Below are positions 17,640 to 26,939 of a stretch of 64,000 nt of DNA, in pieces; the stretch's first letter is position 1; each line of letters starts with the position of its first letter. Position numbers and translations under genes: made by a program. Location of the stretch: contig NZ_OY781365.1 in the NCBI RefSeq assembly GCF_963676815.1, positions 2,824,501-2,888,500 of the forward strand, read 5' to 3'. Source of the stretch: an uncultured Draconibacterium sp. Lineage in GTDB: Bacteria > Bacteroidota > Bacteroidia > Bacteroidales > Prolixibacteraceae. The notes under the pieces are model-generated. The model worked only from the letters and a program-made list of their open reading frames with translations. It ran no database searches and had not been told where the DNA came from.

Positions 17640-18434
17640 ATGAAGATTTCTGCTCAATACCTGTTACTTTTAGTGCTAATTATTTTTGTTTCGTGTGGCC
17701 CGTCGGATGAAGATAAGGCGCGTGTAAAAATTGATCTGGCTAAAAATTTGCTGGCACAAAGCGATACCACCGAAGCCATTCGTCAGTTAGACAGTATTCC
17801 AAAATTGTATCCTGAAGCAGTGTATTCTGCCAATGCAGCAAAAAACTTGTTGCAGGAAGTTCGTTTTCAGGTAATGCAACGAAAGGAAGCAGAGTTGGAT
17901 TCGGTTAAAATTCTGGTTGCCGAGTTGGAAAAATCGTTTGTAAAAGAAAAAACAGAATTCGACCGATATACGCAGTACATTCACAAACGACAAACTTTTA
18001 AACGTGCCTGGGATCGTTCGTACATTCAGGTGCATTTAGATGAGCGTGGAGAGTTGTATTTAAGCAGTAATTACCATGGCGAAAACTGGTTAGACCATAC
18101 CGGCCTCCGTGTTTACGATAGCGGCGATGACGCCAAAACTGATAATATTCCGATCGGTTCGCCCGATAACCACCGCAGCGATTTTATGGAAGCAAAGTGG
18201 GAAAAAGTATCGTACCGAAACGGGAAAGACAATGGAGTAATTGAGTTTATTGCCAATAACGTAGATCGTAATCTGAAAGCTGTTTTTCTTGGTAACGAAT
18301 ACTATTATATTATTCTTGAAACATACGATAAAGAAGCCGTTCGCGATGCACTGGCCTTATCGAAAGCGATTAAAAAGCGCAAGAAACTTGAGCAGGAAAT
18401 AAAATCGCTTGGGGAAAAGATAAATATTCAGTAG
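17640..18434 (+). CDS. Coiled-coil lipoprotein of unknown function
   Basis: ATG at 17640 is preferred because it starts directly at the lipoprotein signal MKISAQYLLLLVLIIFVSC (lipobox VSC, then GPSDED); a longer frame to 17571 adds a non-signal prefix. About 264 residues. The first half is helical and charged, with a tetratricopeptide-like start (AKNLLAQSDTTEAIRQLDSIP) and a coiled coil around KEAELDSVKILVAELEKSF. The second half is a beta-rich domain (YIQVHLDERGELYLSSNYHG, VIEFIANNVDRNLKAVFLG). A final coiled coil ends it. Such proteins occur widely in Bacteroidota as conserved hypotheticals. Periplasmic or outer-membrane anchored. Confidence 0.75.
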   Translation: MKISAQYLLLLVLIIFVSCGPSDEDKARVKIDLAKNLLAQSDTTEAIRQLDSIPKLYPEAVYSANAAKNLLQEVRFQVMQRKEAELDSVKILVAELEKSFVKEKTEFDRYTQYIHKRQTFKRAWDRSYIQVHLDERGELYLSSNYHGENWLDHTGLRVYDSGDDAKTDNIPIGSPDNHRSDFMEAKWEKVSYRNGKDNGVIEFIANNVDRNLKAVFLGNEYYYIILETYDKEAVRDALALSKAIKKRKKLEQEIKSLGEKINIQ

Positions 18435-18518
18435 CGCAAACATGATTTTAATTTGTATCGCTTTCCGAAATAAATTAACAGAATATTTTTGCTTCTAATT
18501 TGAAATGCTGACCCATCT

Positions 18519-19091
18519 ATGGCCAAAAATGGATTGACTAAACAAGCACGTTTCCTTAGAAATATCAGAAAGATACACCGAATAACCGGGGTGGTTTTGT
18601 TTGTTGCTTTTGTTTTCATGTCGGTTTCTGGTCTATTACTGGGATGGAAAAAGAACAGTGGCGGAATTATTCAGGCGAAGTCGAGTACCGGAACATCAAC
18701 AGAACTTAGTGAATGGCTGCCAATCGATAGTTTGAATACCATTGCCTTTCAGGTTTATCGCGACTCCATTTCTGCAACGAGGATGCCCGAATTGGATAGA
18801 ATTGATGTTCGTCAGAACAAGGGAATGGTGAAATTTGTGTTTGAAGAAGGTTATTGGGGAATTCAGCTGGACGGTGCCACAGGAGAACTTTTGCAGATTG
18901 AACGCCGGTGGTCGGATTTAATCGAAAACGTTCACGATGGATCTGTTCTCGATCATTGGTTTCGAACCGATGGCGGATTAAAACTTCTTTATTCAAGTAT
19001 TACCGGGCTGGCACTGCTAATGTTTAGTATAACCGGTTTTTGGTTGTGGTACGGGCCAAAACGTATACAGAAGAATAGAGAACGCAGATAA
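18519..19091 (+). CDS. PepSY-associated transmembrane protein
   Basis: A 190-residue inner-membrane protein. Helix 1 is at residues 20-42 (IHRITGVVLFVAFVFMSVSG), preceded by a positive N-terminus; a periplasmic PepSY-like domain of about 110 residues follows (GMVKFVFEEGYWGIQLDGATGE); helix 2 is near the C-terminus (SSITGLALLMFSITGFWLWYG). Members of this family often carry a His pair (here KIHRITG and VHDGSVLDHWF) and sit near iron-uptake or flavin/haem redox genes, but nothing of that kind is adjacent here. Role unknown; possibly membrane electron transfer. Confidence 0.8.
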   Translation: MAKNGLTKQARFLRNIRKIHRITGVVLFVAFVFMSVSGLLLGWKKNSGGIIQAKSSTGTSTELSEWLPIDSLNTIAFQVYRDSISATRMPELDRIDVRQNKGMVKFVFEEGYWGIQLDGATGELLQIERRWSDLIENVHDGSVLDHWFRTDGGLKLLYSSITGLALLMFSITGFWLWYGPKRIQKNRERR

Positions 19092-19232
19092 AACAGGTGT
19101 AGCAGTTATTCAGTGGTCTGGAAAAATTAGAAACTTAACGGTCAGAGTAGTACTTCAAATTTACAGTGAAGCAAAAAAACAGGATTGTAATTCACAATTT
19201 GTAGAGGTAAACAGGTTCAGAAAGATTGCAGA

Positions 19233-20822
19233 TTATCCTTTTCTTTTAATTTTTAATTTCTGCCCGATATATAAACCACGGTCGTTTTTCAACTCGTTTA
19301 ATCGCATAATTTCATCAGCCGAAATTCCTGCGTATTTCTGGGCAATATCCCACAAAGTATCGCCTTTGCGTACGGTGTAATATTCGTAATTTGGATCGAG
19401 CGGCTTTGTTTCGCGCGTTGTTGTTGAAGTCGATGTTTTTCCAATCGATGCCTGTTTTTCTGCAAAACTCATGGACGTAACTTGTTCGTACTTTTCCTTG
19501 TCTTTTTCCGGCACGTAAACAGCAAGTTTCTGGCCTACACGAATCATATCGCGGCGAATATTGTTCCAGTACCGTAAATCGGAAGCACGTACATGAAACC
19601 ACGAAGAGATAAAACCAACATTATCTCCGGCTTTAACGGTATAAACAACCTTTGCTTTTCCTTTAATATCAACAGGAGTAAAATAGCTGCTGTTGCTGGT
19701 TGTCGGATCCATCAACGTATTATCGGGGAAATATTTATCGCGTTCGAAAGCAAAAATTGCGGTATCAAGATCTACAAAATCAAGAATCACCTCGTTGGGC
19801 AACACCAGTGGATAAGGTTTGTTCTCTTTTGCCGGAATAACATCGCGCCTGTACATGGGATTAAGTGCCCGCAGCTGTTCTTTTTCGATATGTAGTTTTG
19901 CACTTACCTGGTCGAAATGCAGGTAGTCGTTCACCATCACAGTGTCAACCGAAAGTTCAATCTCGGGGTAGCGTGGAACAAGGTTGTGCTCCTTATAATA
20001 TTCAAAGGTATAAGTTGCTGCTATAAAAGCCGGAACATAACCTCTGGTTTCGCGTGGCAGGCGGTAGTAAATCTCCCAGTAATTTCTTTTTCCACCCGAG
20101 CGGCGGATGGCACGGTTTACGTTTCCGGGGCCACAGTTGTAGGCTGCAATAGCCAAATGCCAGTTGCCGTAAATATCATGAAGTTTGGTAAGGTAGCGTG
20201 CAGCAGCATCGGTGGCTTTTATCGGGTCGCGACGCTCGTCAACAAACGATGTAATCTCTAATTTCATGTTTCGGGCGGTGCCGTACATAAACTGCCATAA
20301 ACCATTTGCACCAACCCGCGAGCGTGCTGTTGGATTTAGAGCCGACTCAATAATAGCCAGGTATTTTATTTCCAGTGGCATGTCGTATTTATCCAGCGTC
20401 TCCTCAAAAATAGGGAAGTAGTAGGCCGATAAACCAAGCATCACCTCAACCAGGTCGCGACGCTTTTCGGTATACATTTTTATGTAGTTTTTTACCACAT
20501 TATTATACGATAAATCAACTACCTGCTCAATATCTTTTAAGCGGTTGATGTAGACCGAATCGGGCAGGTTTTTGGGAAAATCAAGTGTGGTTACCTCCGG
20601 ATTACCAAAGCTAAAACGGTTCTGAATATCCCACGAGCTCATCATGCTGTCCATCTTTTCCGAGAAGACATTGTTCAGCATGTCATCAACATCCAATTGG
20701 TTAACGCCAATTGTGTCATACTCCAATTTTAAGTCGTCTAGTGTCAGAGCTGTGTCAGCTTTCTGCGCCAGTGCATTCGTAAAAAATAAAGTCGAAAATA
20801 TATAAAGGATAAAGTATCTCAT
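19233..20822 (-). CDS. mltD: Membrane-bound lytic murein transglycosylase D with two LysM domains
   Basis: A 529-residue exported protein (signal MRYFILYIFSTLFFTNALAQ). The SLT (goose-lysozyme-like) catalytic domain spans about residues 130-260 with the catalytic Glu in LAIIESALNPTARS and the tail AIAAYNCGPGNVNRAI. Two LysM peptidoglycan-binding modules follow: VYTVKAGDNVGFISSWF and YYTVRKGDTLWDIAQKY. It cleaves glycan strands to 1,6-anhydro-muropeptides in the periplasm. It is 1 bp from the DUF5683 gene and follows parA-parB, a gene order common in Bacteroidota. No lipobox Cys, so exported but not lipid-anchored. Confidence 0.92.
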   Translation of the reverse strand: MRYFILYIFSTLFFTNALAQKADTALTLDDLKLEYDTIGVNQLDVDDMLNNVFSEKMDSMMSSWDIQNRFSFGNPEVTTLDFPKNLPDSVYINRLKDIEQVVDLSYNNVVKNYIKMYTEKRRDLVEVMLGLSAYYFPIFEETLDKYDMPLEIKYLAIIESALNPTARSRVGANGLWQFMYGTARNMKLEITSFVDERRDPIKATDAAARYLTKLHDIYGNWHLAIAAYNCGPGNVNRAIRRSGGKRNYWEIYYRLPRETRGYVPAFIAATYTFEYYKEHNLVPRYPEIELSVDTVMVNDYLHFDQVSAKLHIEKEQLRALNPMYRRDVIPAKENKPYPLVLPNEVILDFVDLDTAIFAFERDKYFPDNTLMDPTTSNSSYFTPVDIKGKAKVVYTVKAGDNVGFISSWFHVRASDLRYWNNIRRDMIRVGQKLAVYVPEKDKEKYEQVTSMSFAEKQASIGKTSTSTTTRETKPLDPNYEYYTVRKGDTLWDIAQKYAGISADEIMRLNELKNDRGLYIGQKLKIKRKG

Positions 20823-20823
20823 C

Positions 20824-21480
20824 TTAAAAAGTAAAGGTACAACTTACTCCATAAACGTACTGAAAATTCTCGTATTGCATTGTAGGCTGCCAGTTAAATG
20901 TCAGGTCTTCGCTAATATCAAAATCATAGAGGTGCGCATCAACACTGGCATCGATAATATTTAGTCCGTAAAAACCAATAATACTGATAATTAGCAGGTC
21001 GCGGTTGCGTCGGTAATAACTTTGTTGTTTGTCGAGTCCGGTTTTGAAGTTGTTGTAATAAGTTGGATTATTTAAGTCTCTTAATTGTGCTGCCTCCAAT
21101 TTCATGTATGAATTTGTTGGATCCTCTATTCCGTACGGACCGTCACCGTCAGTTAAATCGAGGTAGGCCTGACGCATAATATTATAATTGTCGTTATTCC
21201 AATGAATAAAATAACCGATTGTTCCGAAACCTGCATAAATTAACGGAATCTTCCAGTATTTTTTGTTGTAAGCCTGTCCAAGTCCCGGTAAAAATGTTGA
21301 ATATAAAGTGGCTTTTTTCGGCGAATGCTCAACCTTTGGCTCTTCGTTTGCCTTGGCAATAAAAGCGGAATCCTGTGCAGCAGTTTGCCCCAACAAATTA
21401 ATGCTGAAAAACAATGGCAGGCTAAGAAGCAATATTTTTGAGAAAAAACCGCGTTTAATCACACTAATAATTTTGCGCAA
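20824..21480 (-). CDS. DUF5683-domain protein
   Basis: A 218-residue protein with an N-terminal export or anchor segment (SKILLLSLPLFFSINLLGQ) and the DUF5683 core: KKATLYSTFLPGLGQAYNKKYWKIPLIYAG, two hydrophobic helices, and RNRDLLIISIIGFYGLNIIDASVDAHL. The family is found almost only in Bacteroidota, usually next to parB and mltD as here (41 bp from parB, 1 bp from mltD). Its function is not established; the context suggests a link between chromosome partition and cell-wall growth. Signal cleavage is uncertain. Confidence 0.82.
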   Translation of the reverse strand: MRKIISVIKRGFFSKILLLSLPLFFSINLLGQTAAQDSAFIAKANEEPKVEHSPKKATLYSTFLPGLGQAYNKKYWKIPLIYAGFGTIGYFIHWNNDNYNIMRQAYLDLTDGDGPYGIEDPTNSYMKLEAAQLRDLNNPTYYNNFKTGLDKQQSYYRRNRDLLIISIIGFYGLNIIDASVDAHLYDFDISEDLTFNWQPTMQYENFQYVYGVSCTFTF

Positions 21481-21520
21481 AAATAGAAAATACCCTTAGT
21501 ATTTGTGTGATCCTTAAGGT

Positions 21521-22387
21521 TTATTTTTGATTTTCAATTATTTTAACAATTCTTTCCAGGTCGGCTTCCGATTTGAATGGAATGGTAATTTTACCTTTTC
21601 CTTTCTCGTTCATCGAGAAATCAATACGTCGGCTAAAAATCTTGTCGAGTTGTGTTTTTATAATCTTAAACTCTTTCGGAAACTTAGGTTTTTTGGTGTC
21701 GGTGGCTTTTTCCTCGCTCGAATTTAAATCGCGAACAACTTCTTCCACTTTGCGAACCGAAAGCCCGTGTTTTATAATCTGCTCGAAGATCATAATTTGC
21801 GTATCGGCATCGTCGATATTGATAATGGCCCGTGCATGACCCATTGATATTTCTTTGTCGATCAATCCTTTTTGTACAATTGCCGGAAGTTTTAACAAAC
21901 GCAGGTAGTTGGCAATGGTAGAGCGTTTTTTTCCAACCCGGCCACTCAATTCTTCCTGGGTGTATTCCAGTTCTTCCATCAGGCGTTGGTAGCTGAGTGC
22001 AATTTCGATGGAGTCGAGATCTTCGCGCTGAATGTTTTCAACCAGCGCCATCTCCAGCATACCATCGTCTTTGGCCTTGCGCACATAAGCCGGTATTTTA
22101 TTCAGACCTGCTAGTTGCGATGCCCTGAAACGGCGTTCTCCGGCAATAATCTGATATTTGTCGTCGCTAACTTTTCGTAAGGTAATTGGCTGTATCAACC
22201 CAATTTCTTTGATAGAGGCCGAAAGTTCCTGTAGTGCCTCTTCATCGAATTTCGAGCGGGGTTGGAAAGGATTTGCTTCAATCTTGCTTAATTCAATTTC
22301 ATCCAGTCCGGCGCCTTGCTGCATTTTTTCAGCATCGTCGATAAGTGCGCCTAATCCTCTTCCAAGTGCATTCCTTTTTGCCATCAT
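21521..22387 (-). CDS. parB: Chromosome-partitioning protein ParB
   Basis: A 288-residue ParB/Spo0J protein. It has an N-terminal ParA-interacting stretch (AKRNALGRGLGALIDDAE), the CTPase/ParB box (NPFQPRSKFDEEALQELSASI and IIAGERRFRASQLAGL), the HTH (YTQEELSGRVGKKRSTIANYLRLL) and a C-terminal dimerisation domain. MetMet starts at 22387 or 22384 are equivalent. It binds parS near the origin and loads SMC. I saw no parS-like palindrome in this window. It is 16 bp downstream of parA. Confidence 0.95.
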   Translation of the reverse strand: MMAKRNALGRGLGALIDDAEKMQQGAGLDEIELSKIEANPFQPRSKFDEEALQELSASIKEIGLIQPITLRKVSDDKYQIIAGERRFRASQLAGLNKIPAYVRKAKDDGMLEMALVENIQREDLDSIEIALSYQRLMEELEYTQEELSGRVGKKRSTIANYLRLLKLPAIVQKGLIDKEISMGHARAIINIDDADTQIMIFEQIIKHGLSVRKVEEVVRDLNSSEEKATDTKKPKFPKEFKIIKTQLDKIFSRRIDFSMNEKGKGKITIPFKSEADLERIVKIIENQK

Positions 22388-22403
22388 ACTTACTTAAGGG
22401 TGT

Positions 22404-23204
22404 TTAATTTATAACAACATTGTCTTTCGACATTTTAGTCATGGCATTGCGCTGTAATATTTCGCGCGCCAGGTTCATGTGGTTTATCGCTCCTTTCGAG
22501 CTGGCATCGTAAAGTACCACCGGTTTTCCGTAGCTTGGTGCTTCACTTAATTTTACGTTACGCTGAATTACGGTGTCGAAAACCATTTCCTGGAAGTGGT
22601 GTTTTACCTCTTCTAAAACCTGGTTCGACAGGTTTAAACGGCCATCGTACATAGTGAGCAGGAATCCTTCGATACTCAATTCCGGATTCAATCGGTTTTG
22701 AATGATTTTGATGGTATTCAAAAGTTTTCCAAGTCCTTCCAATGCAAAATATTCGCACTGAACAGGAATAATTACCGAATCAGACGCAGTAAGGGCATTT
22801 ACAGTAATCAATCCCAATGATGGTGAGCAATCGATAAAAATAAAATCGTATTTGTCTTTTAAGGTTTCCAATGCTGATTTTAGTACTTTCTCGCGGTTAG
22901 GCAGATTTAGCATTTCAATTTCAGCACCCACCAAATCGATGTGAGAAGGAATTAAATCGAGGTTGTCGATTCCGGTGTGTAAAACCGCTTTTTCGGCTTC
23001 AATCTCATTTACAATACATTCGTAAATGCTCGACTGTACATTCCTTAAATCGAAACCCAGTCCCGAGGTTGCATTTGCCTGTGGATCGGCGTCAATAATC
23101 AGCACTTTTTGTTCAAGTACTGCAAGACTTGCAGCCAGATTAATTGTTGTGGTTGTTTTACCAACTCCCCCTTTCTGGTTTGCTAACGAAATTATTTTTC
23201 CCAT
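22404..23204 (-). CDS. parA: Chromosome-partitioning ATPase ParA (Soj)
   Basis: A 266-residue deviant Walker ATPase: LANQKGGVGKTTTTINLAASL contains the KGGVGKTT loop with the signature lysine, DADPQANATSG is the A' motif and FIFIDCSPSLGLITVNAL is Walker B. The length and lack of an N-terminal HTH fit chromosomal Soj-type proteins rather than plasmid ParA. Two TAACTTTG boxes on the minus strand, 23236-23243 and 23260-23267 in window coordinates, probably provide the promoter. It forms an operon with parB, DUF5683 and mltD. Confidence 0.95.
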   Translation of the reverse strand: MGKIISLANQKGGVGKTTTTINLAASLAVLEQKVLIIDADPQANATSGLGFDLRNVQSSIYECIVNEIEAEKAVLHTGIDNLDLIPSHIDLVGAEIEMLNLPNREKVLKSALETLKDKYDFIFIDCSPSLGLITVNALTASDSVIIPVQCEYFALEGLGKLLNTIKIIQNRLNPELSIEGFLLTMYDGRLNLSNQVLEEVKHHFQEMVFDTVIQRNVKLSEAPSYGKPVVLYDASSKGAINHMNLAREILQRNAMTKMSKDNVVIN

Positions 23205-23235
23205 TTATAGCGTCTTTTTTATTCTTGAGCGGTTT

Positions 23236-23267
23236 CAAAGTTAATAATTTACCAATAACCAAAGTTA
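23236..23267 (-). promoter_or_regulatory. Two -7 boxes upstream of parA
   Basis: CAAAGTTA occurs at 23236-23243 and 23260-23267 on the plus strand, each reading TAACTTTG (TAnnTTTG) toward parA, about 32 and 56 bp before its ATG. Confidence 0.45.
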
Positions 23268-23327
23268 AATTTTAAGGCTGGCAAAGGGGATAATTTAGTA
23301 AGCACTTGGGTTTGAACAGAAAAGCGA

Positions 23328-24323
23328 TTAAATTTTTTGAGATTTCATCTCTTTTTTCAGCTGCGTTTGATCAATTGGAACAACCCCAACTTTCTCGCAA
23401 ACCAATCCTCCTGCCAGGTTCGACATGAGTGCCATTATTTTGGGTGGAAGCCCTGCTGCCATTGCCAAACTGGCTACTCCAATAACTGTGTCGCCGGCGC
23501 CTGAAACATCAGCAATATCGCGAATTGCAACCGGATAATACTGTTCTTTTACTCCGTTGCTGATAAAAACGCCCAGTTCTGAAAGTGTTATAAAAATCAG
23601 CTTCAATTGCATTTCCTTTTTAAAGGTCTCAGCAGCTTCTTTCAGGCTTTCCAAATCGCCTTTCAGCAGTGGTAATCCGGTGCCGTCAACAAACTCCTTG
23701 AAGTTGGGTTTGAAGAGCGAAACATTCTTGTAATTTCTAAAGTTTCGTTTCTTCGGGTCAACAGCCGTTGGAATGCCTTTTTCCCGCGCCAAATCGTTAA
23801 TGGTTTTGAACAGATTTGGTGTAACCACTCCTTTGTCGTAGTCAACAAATACAATTACATCAACAGGGTTTGATTCAATTTCAGTTTTAATTGCGTTTAT
23901 CAGTTTCGCTTCCATTTCGGCAGAAATGTATTCAATCGATTCTTCATCAACGCGAACAATTTGTTTTCCTGAACTGATAATCCGGTTTTTTACCGTTGTG
24001 TTTCTTGTGGGATCGATAAAAATTCCTTCGGCAGAAACATTACGTTTTTCTAAAAGGTTCTGAAACTCCTTTCCGTTATCGTCGTCGCCAACCACTGCAA
24101 ATAAAATTGGTGTAGCACCCAAAGCCTGAATATTGCGCGACACATTTGCCGCACCTCCAAGACGGTTTTCGCGTGTTGTAACGGATACGATTGGTACCGG
24201 AGCCTCAGGTGATAAGCGATCAACTTTTCCCCAAAGATAGGTGTCAACCATTGCGTCGCCAATTACTATGGCTCGCATTTTTGAAAATCGTTCGAATATT
24301 TCGTTTACTTCTGCTTTGTTCAC
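23328..24323 (-). CDS. hldA: D-glycero-beta-D-manno-heptose-7-phosphate kinase (RfaE1/HldA type)
   Basis: A 331-residue PfkB/ribokinase-family kinase that corresponds to the kinase half of bifunctional HldE. Motifs are AIVIGDAMVDTYLWGKVDRLSPEAPVP, RLGGAANVSRNIQALGA and the C-terminal anion hole DVSGAGDTVIGVASLAMA with catalytic Asp. There is no fused cytidylyltransferase domain, so the ADP-heptose branch of LPS core synthesis would need a separate HldC. The symbol rests on motif order; RfaE1-like kinases in Bacteroidota are usually annotated this way. Located 93 bp upstream of priA's end, same strand. Confidence 0.85.
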   Translation of the reverse strand: MNKAEVNEIFERFSKMRAIVIGDAMVDTYLWGKVDRLSPEAPVPIVSVTTRENRLGGAANVSRNIQALGATPILFAVVGDDDNGKEFQNLLEKRNVSAEGIFIDPTRNTTVKNRIISSGKQIVRVDEESIEYISAEMEAKLINAIKTEIESNPVDVIVFVDYDKGVVTPNLFKTINDLAREKGIPTAVDPKKRNFRNYKNVSLFKPNFKEFVDGTGLPLLKGDLESLKEAAETFKKEMQLKLIFITLSELGVFISNGVKEQYYPVAIRDIADVSGAGDTVIGVASLAMAAGLPPKIMALMSNLAGGLVCEKVGVVPIDQTQLKKEMKSQKI

Positions 24324-24416
24324 ACAACGATGTTAAGGCCACAAAACTAAGAAAAAAACTAGGGTAGAAAAATGCCAAAACGCAAAACTTATTATGTTTT
24401 TTAAGACATTTTCAAC

Positions 24417-26888
24417 TTATGCAGGGTCAACATCGATGTTGAAAACGCAACTGCTGTTGGCCGAGAGATGTTTAACGGCTTTAACTGCGGCAGTAATTTC
24501 TTTTTTTACCAAATCAAGGTTAAGTTTTCGATCAATCTTTATCCAAATCTCTTTGTGGTGCCACAATTGAATGCGACTGATTAATGGATATTCAGGCCCC
24601 ATAACCAATAATTGTTTGTGTTTTCGCAGCTGTTGTGCCAGTTGGTTGGCAGCGCGGTCAACGGTTTGAACATTTTTGTGTTTTATCACAATTTTTACCA
24701 ACCGGTAAAAGGGCGGGTATTTAAAAAGCTGGCGTTCTTCAAATTGCTCTTTTAAGGTTGCCTGGTAGTTTTGCTCGCGAATCAACTCAATAAGTGGGTG
24801 ATCGGGTTGCGAGGTTTGAATAACCACTTTTCCTTGTTTATGTTTTCGCCCGGCACGGCCCGCCACCTGCGAAATTAGTTGGTAAGCACGTTCGTGTGCC
24901 CTAAAATCGGGGAAATTGATAAGGTTGTCGGCATTTAAAATTCCTACAACACTCACATGTTCAAAGTCCAGTCCTTTGGTTACCATTTGTGTTCCAACAA
25001 GGATGTTTGTTTTGCGCTCTTCCAGGTTCTTAACAATTTTGGCAAATGCATTTTTCGATTGCGTGGTGTCCAAATCCATGCGTGCAATTCGTGCATTTCG
25101 GAACAGCGATTTCAGCTCGTCCTCAATCTTCTCGGTTCCGTAACCACGCGTTTTTAACTCGGGCGAACCGCAATTATCACATTTGTCGGGAAGCTGATAG
25201 CTGAATCCGCAGTAGTGGCAACTCAATCTTCGTTTGTATTTGTGGTAGGTGAGACTTACATCGCAATTACGGCATTTGGGAATATCGCCGCAGGTAAAAC
25301 ATTCAACGTAAGGCGAATATCCACGCCGGTTTTGAAAAAGAATAACCTGCTCGTTTTTCTCCAGCGCCGTTTCCATCATTTCGAAAAGCTCGGGCGTTAA
25401 AAACGAGCGCATTTGTTTGCGTTTGTAGGCGCGTTTTATGTCGGCAACCATAATTTCGGGAAGCTCCATTTCGGAGTGGCGCTTCGTTAGGTTTACCAGG
25501 CCGTATTTGTTTTTTAATGCGTTGTAATACGACTCGAACGAAGGTGTTGCCGAACCCAATAAAACTTTTGCATCGTTTTGGTAACCCAATACCACGGCCA
25601 TGTCGCGGGCGTTGTAGCGCGGTGCCGGATCAAACTGTTTAAAGGAGTTTTCATGCTCCTCGTCAACTATTACAATTCCCAGTTTTGAAAATGGCAAGAA
25701 CACTGCTGAACGTGCACCCAAAACTACCTGGTAACCTTCTTTGGGAGTATCGTTGAATTGCAACACTTTCTCCCAAATTTCCACACGTTCCTGGCTGTTT
25801 AGTTTCGAGTGGTAAATACCCACTTTGTTGCCAAATACGTTTTTCAGTCGTTTTACAATTTGCGTTGTAAGTGCAATTTCAGGGACAAGGTATAATGCCT
25901 GTCTTCCGGTTTTAATTATCTCATCGATTAGATGGATGTAAATTTCGGTTTTTCCGCTGGCCGTAATTCCGTGAATCAATGTAACCTGCTGCGTTTCGAA
26001 ACTGGTTTTTATTTCCTCGTATGCCTTTGCCTGATGTTTGTTCAGCAGGTTAATGCTCACCTGCTCTATTTTTTCTTCTTCCAGCCGCGAGACTTGTTTA
26101 TGGTGTTCTGTTAGAATTTTCTTCTTTACCAGTTCTTTCACCAAATTACCCGAAAAAGCAGTGCCGGACAGTAATTCTTTTTTGGGTATTTCAGTTATCT
26201 GTTCATCGGAAAAAACATTGGTGATGGCGCAAAAATGAAAAAGCAATTCCTGCTGTTTTTTTGCACGTTTTAGTGATTCTGCCTTTTCCTGAAGCATTTT
26301 TTCGGAAGAAATGCTTCCGTGTAGTTTTATGAAAGACTCGGTTTTTGGTTTGTACTTACTGCTGATTTTTTCCTCGGCATAAACCACCTTTTTATCCAAC
26401 AAAGAGCGCAATGCCTGGTACGAAAATTCGGTTCCCAGTTTGTGCTCAATATCCGAAAGTTGCGAGACATCTTCCTGCAACTGCCGGATAATTAATTCTT
26501 CTTTCGGAGTCAGGTTTACCGGTTCGTCAACTCCTGTTAAAAACAGTTTCGATTTGCTTTCAAGTTTTAAGCCGGTTGGCAGTGCTGCCCGGAATACGTC
26601 GCCAAGCGTGCAGCAATAATATTGCGACAGCCATTGCCAAAGTTTAAAGTTTACCGGAAAAATTATGGGATGTTCATCAAGGATTTCAAGCACTTCTTTC
26701 ACCTCAATATCTTCCGGTTTTTTATCCGAAAGCGAGATAACCAAAGCCGCATACAATTTCTTTTTGCCAAACTGCACAATTACCCGTTTCCCCGTAGCAA
26801 TCTCGTTTGCAAGCAATGCCGGTACTTGGTAGGTAAAGCTATCGTGCAACGACAGTGGTAATATTACTTGTGCAAAAAGTTCAGGCAT
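24417..26888 (-). CDS. priA: Primosomal protein N' (replication restart helicase PriA)
   Basis: An 823-residue superfamily 2 helicase. The N-terminal 3'-DNA-binding domain precedes Walker A (LIHGITASGKTEIYIHL), the DEAH-type box IVDEEHENSFKQ, and two zinc-binding clusters, CFTCGDIPKCRNC and CHYCGFSYQLPDKCDNC. Later helicase motifs are GTQMVTKGLDFEHV and SQVAGRAGRKHKQGKV. It reloads the replisome at stalled forks. Typical size for Bacteroidota. It appears monocistronic, flanked by short gaps on both sides. Confidence 0.95.
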   Translation of the reverse strand: MPELFAQVILPLSLHDSFTYQVPALLANEIATGKRVIVQFGKKKLYAALVISLSDKKPEDIEVKEVLEILDEHPIIFPVNFKLWQWLSQYYCCTLGDVFRAALPTGLKLESKSKLFLTGVDEPVNLTPKEELIIRQLQEDVSQLSDIEHKLGTEFSYQALRSLLDKKVVYAEEKISSKYKPKTESFIKLHGSISSEKMLQEKAESLKRAKKQQELLFHFCAITNVFSDEQITEIPKKELLSGTAFSGNLVKELVKKKILTEHHKQVSRLEEEKIEQVSINLLNKHQAKAYEEIKTSFETQQVTLIHGITASGKTEIYIHLIDEIIKTGRQALYLVPEIALTTQIVKRLKNVFGNKVGIYHSKLNSQERVEIWEKVLQFNDTPKEGYQVVLGARSAVFLPFSKLGIVIVDEEHENSFKQFDPAPRYNARDMAVVLGYQNDAKVLLGSATPSFESYYNALKNKYGLVNLTKRHSEMELPEIMVADIKRAYKRKQMRSFLTPELFEMMETALEKNEQVILFQNRRGYSPYVECFTCGDIPKCRNCDVSLTYHKYKRRLSCHYCGFSYQLPDKCDNCGSPELKTRGYGTEKIEDELKSLFRNARIARMDLDTTQSKNAFAKIVKNLEERKTNILVGTQMVTKGLDFEHVSVVGILNADNLINFPDFRAHERAYQLISQVAGRAGRKHKQGKVVIQTSQPDHPLIELIREQNYQATLKEQFEERQLFKYPPFYRLVKIVIKHKNVQTVDRAANQLAQQLRKHKQLLVMGPEYPLISRIQLWHHKEIWIKIDRKLNLDLVKKEITAAVKAVKHLSANSSCVFNIDVDPA

Positions 26889-26939
26889 AAAAAATGTTTG
26901 CCTAAAAGTACTCGAAATTATGGAATGCGCTTTAAAATC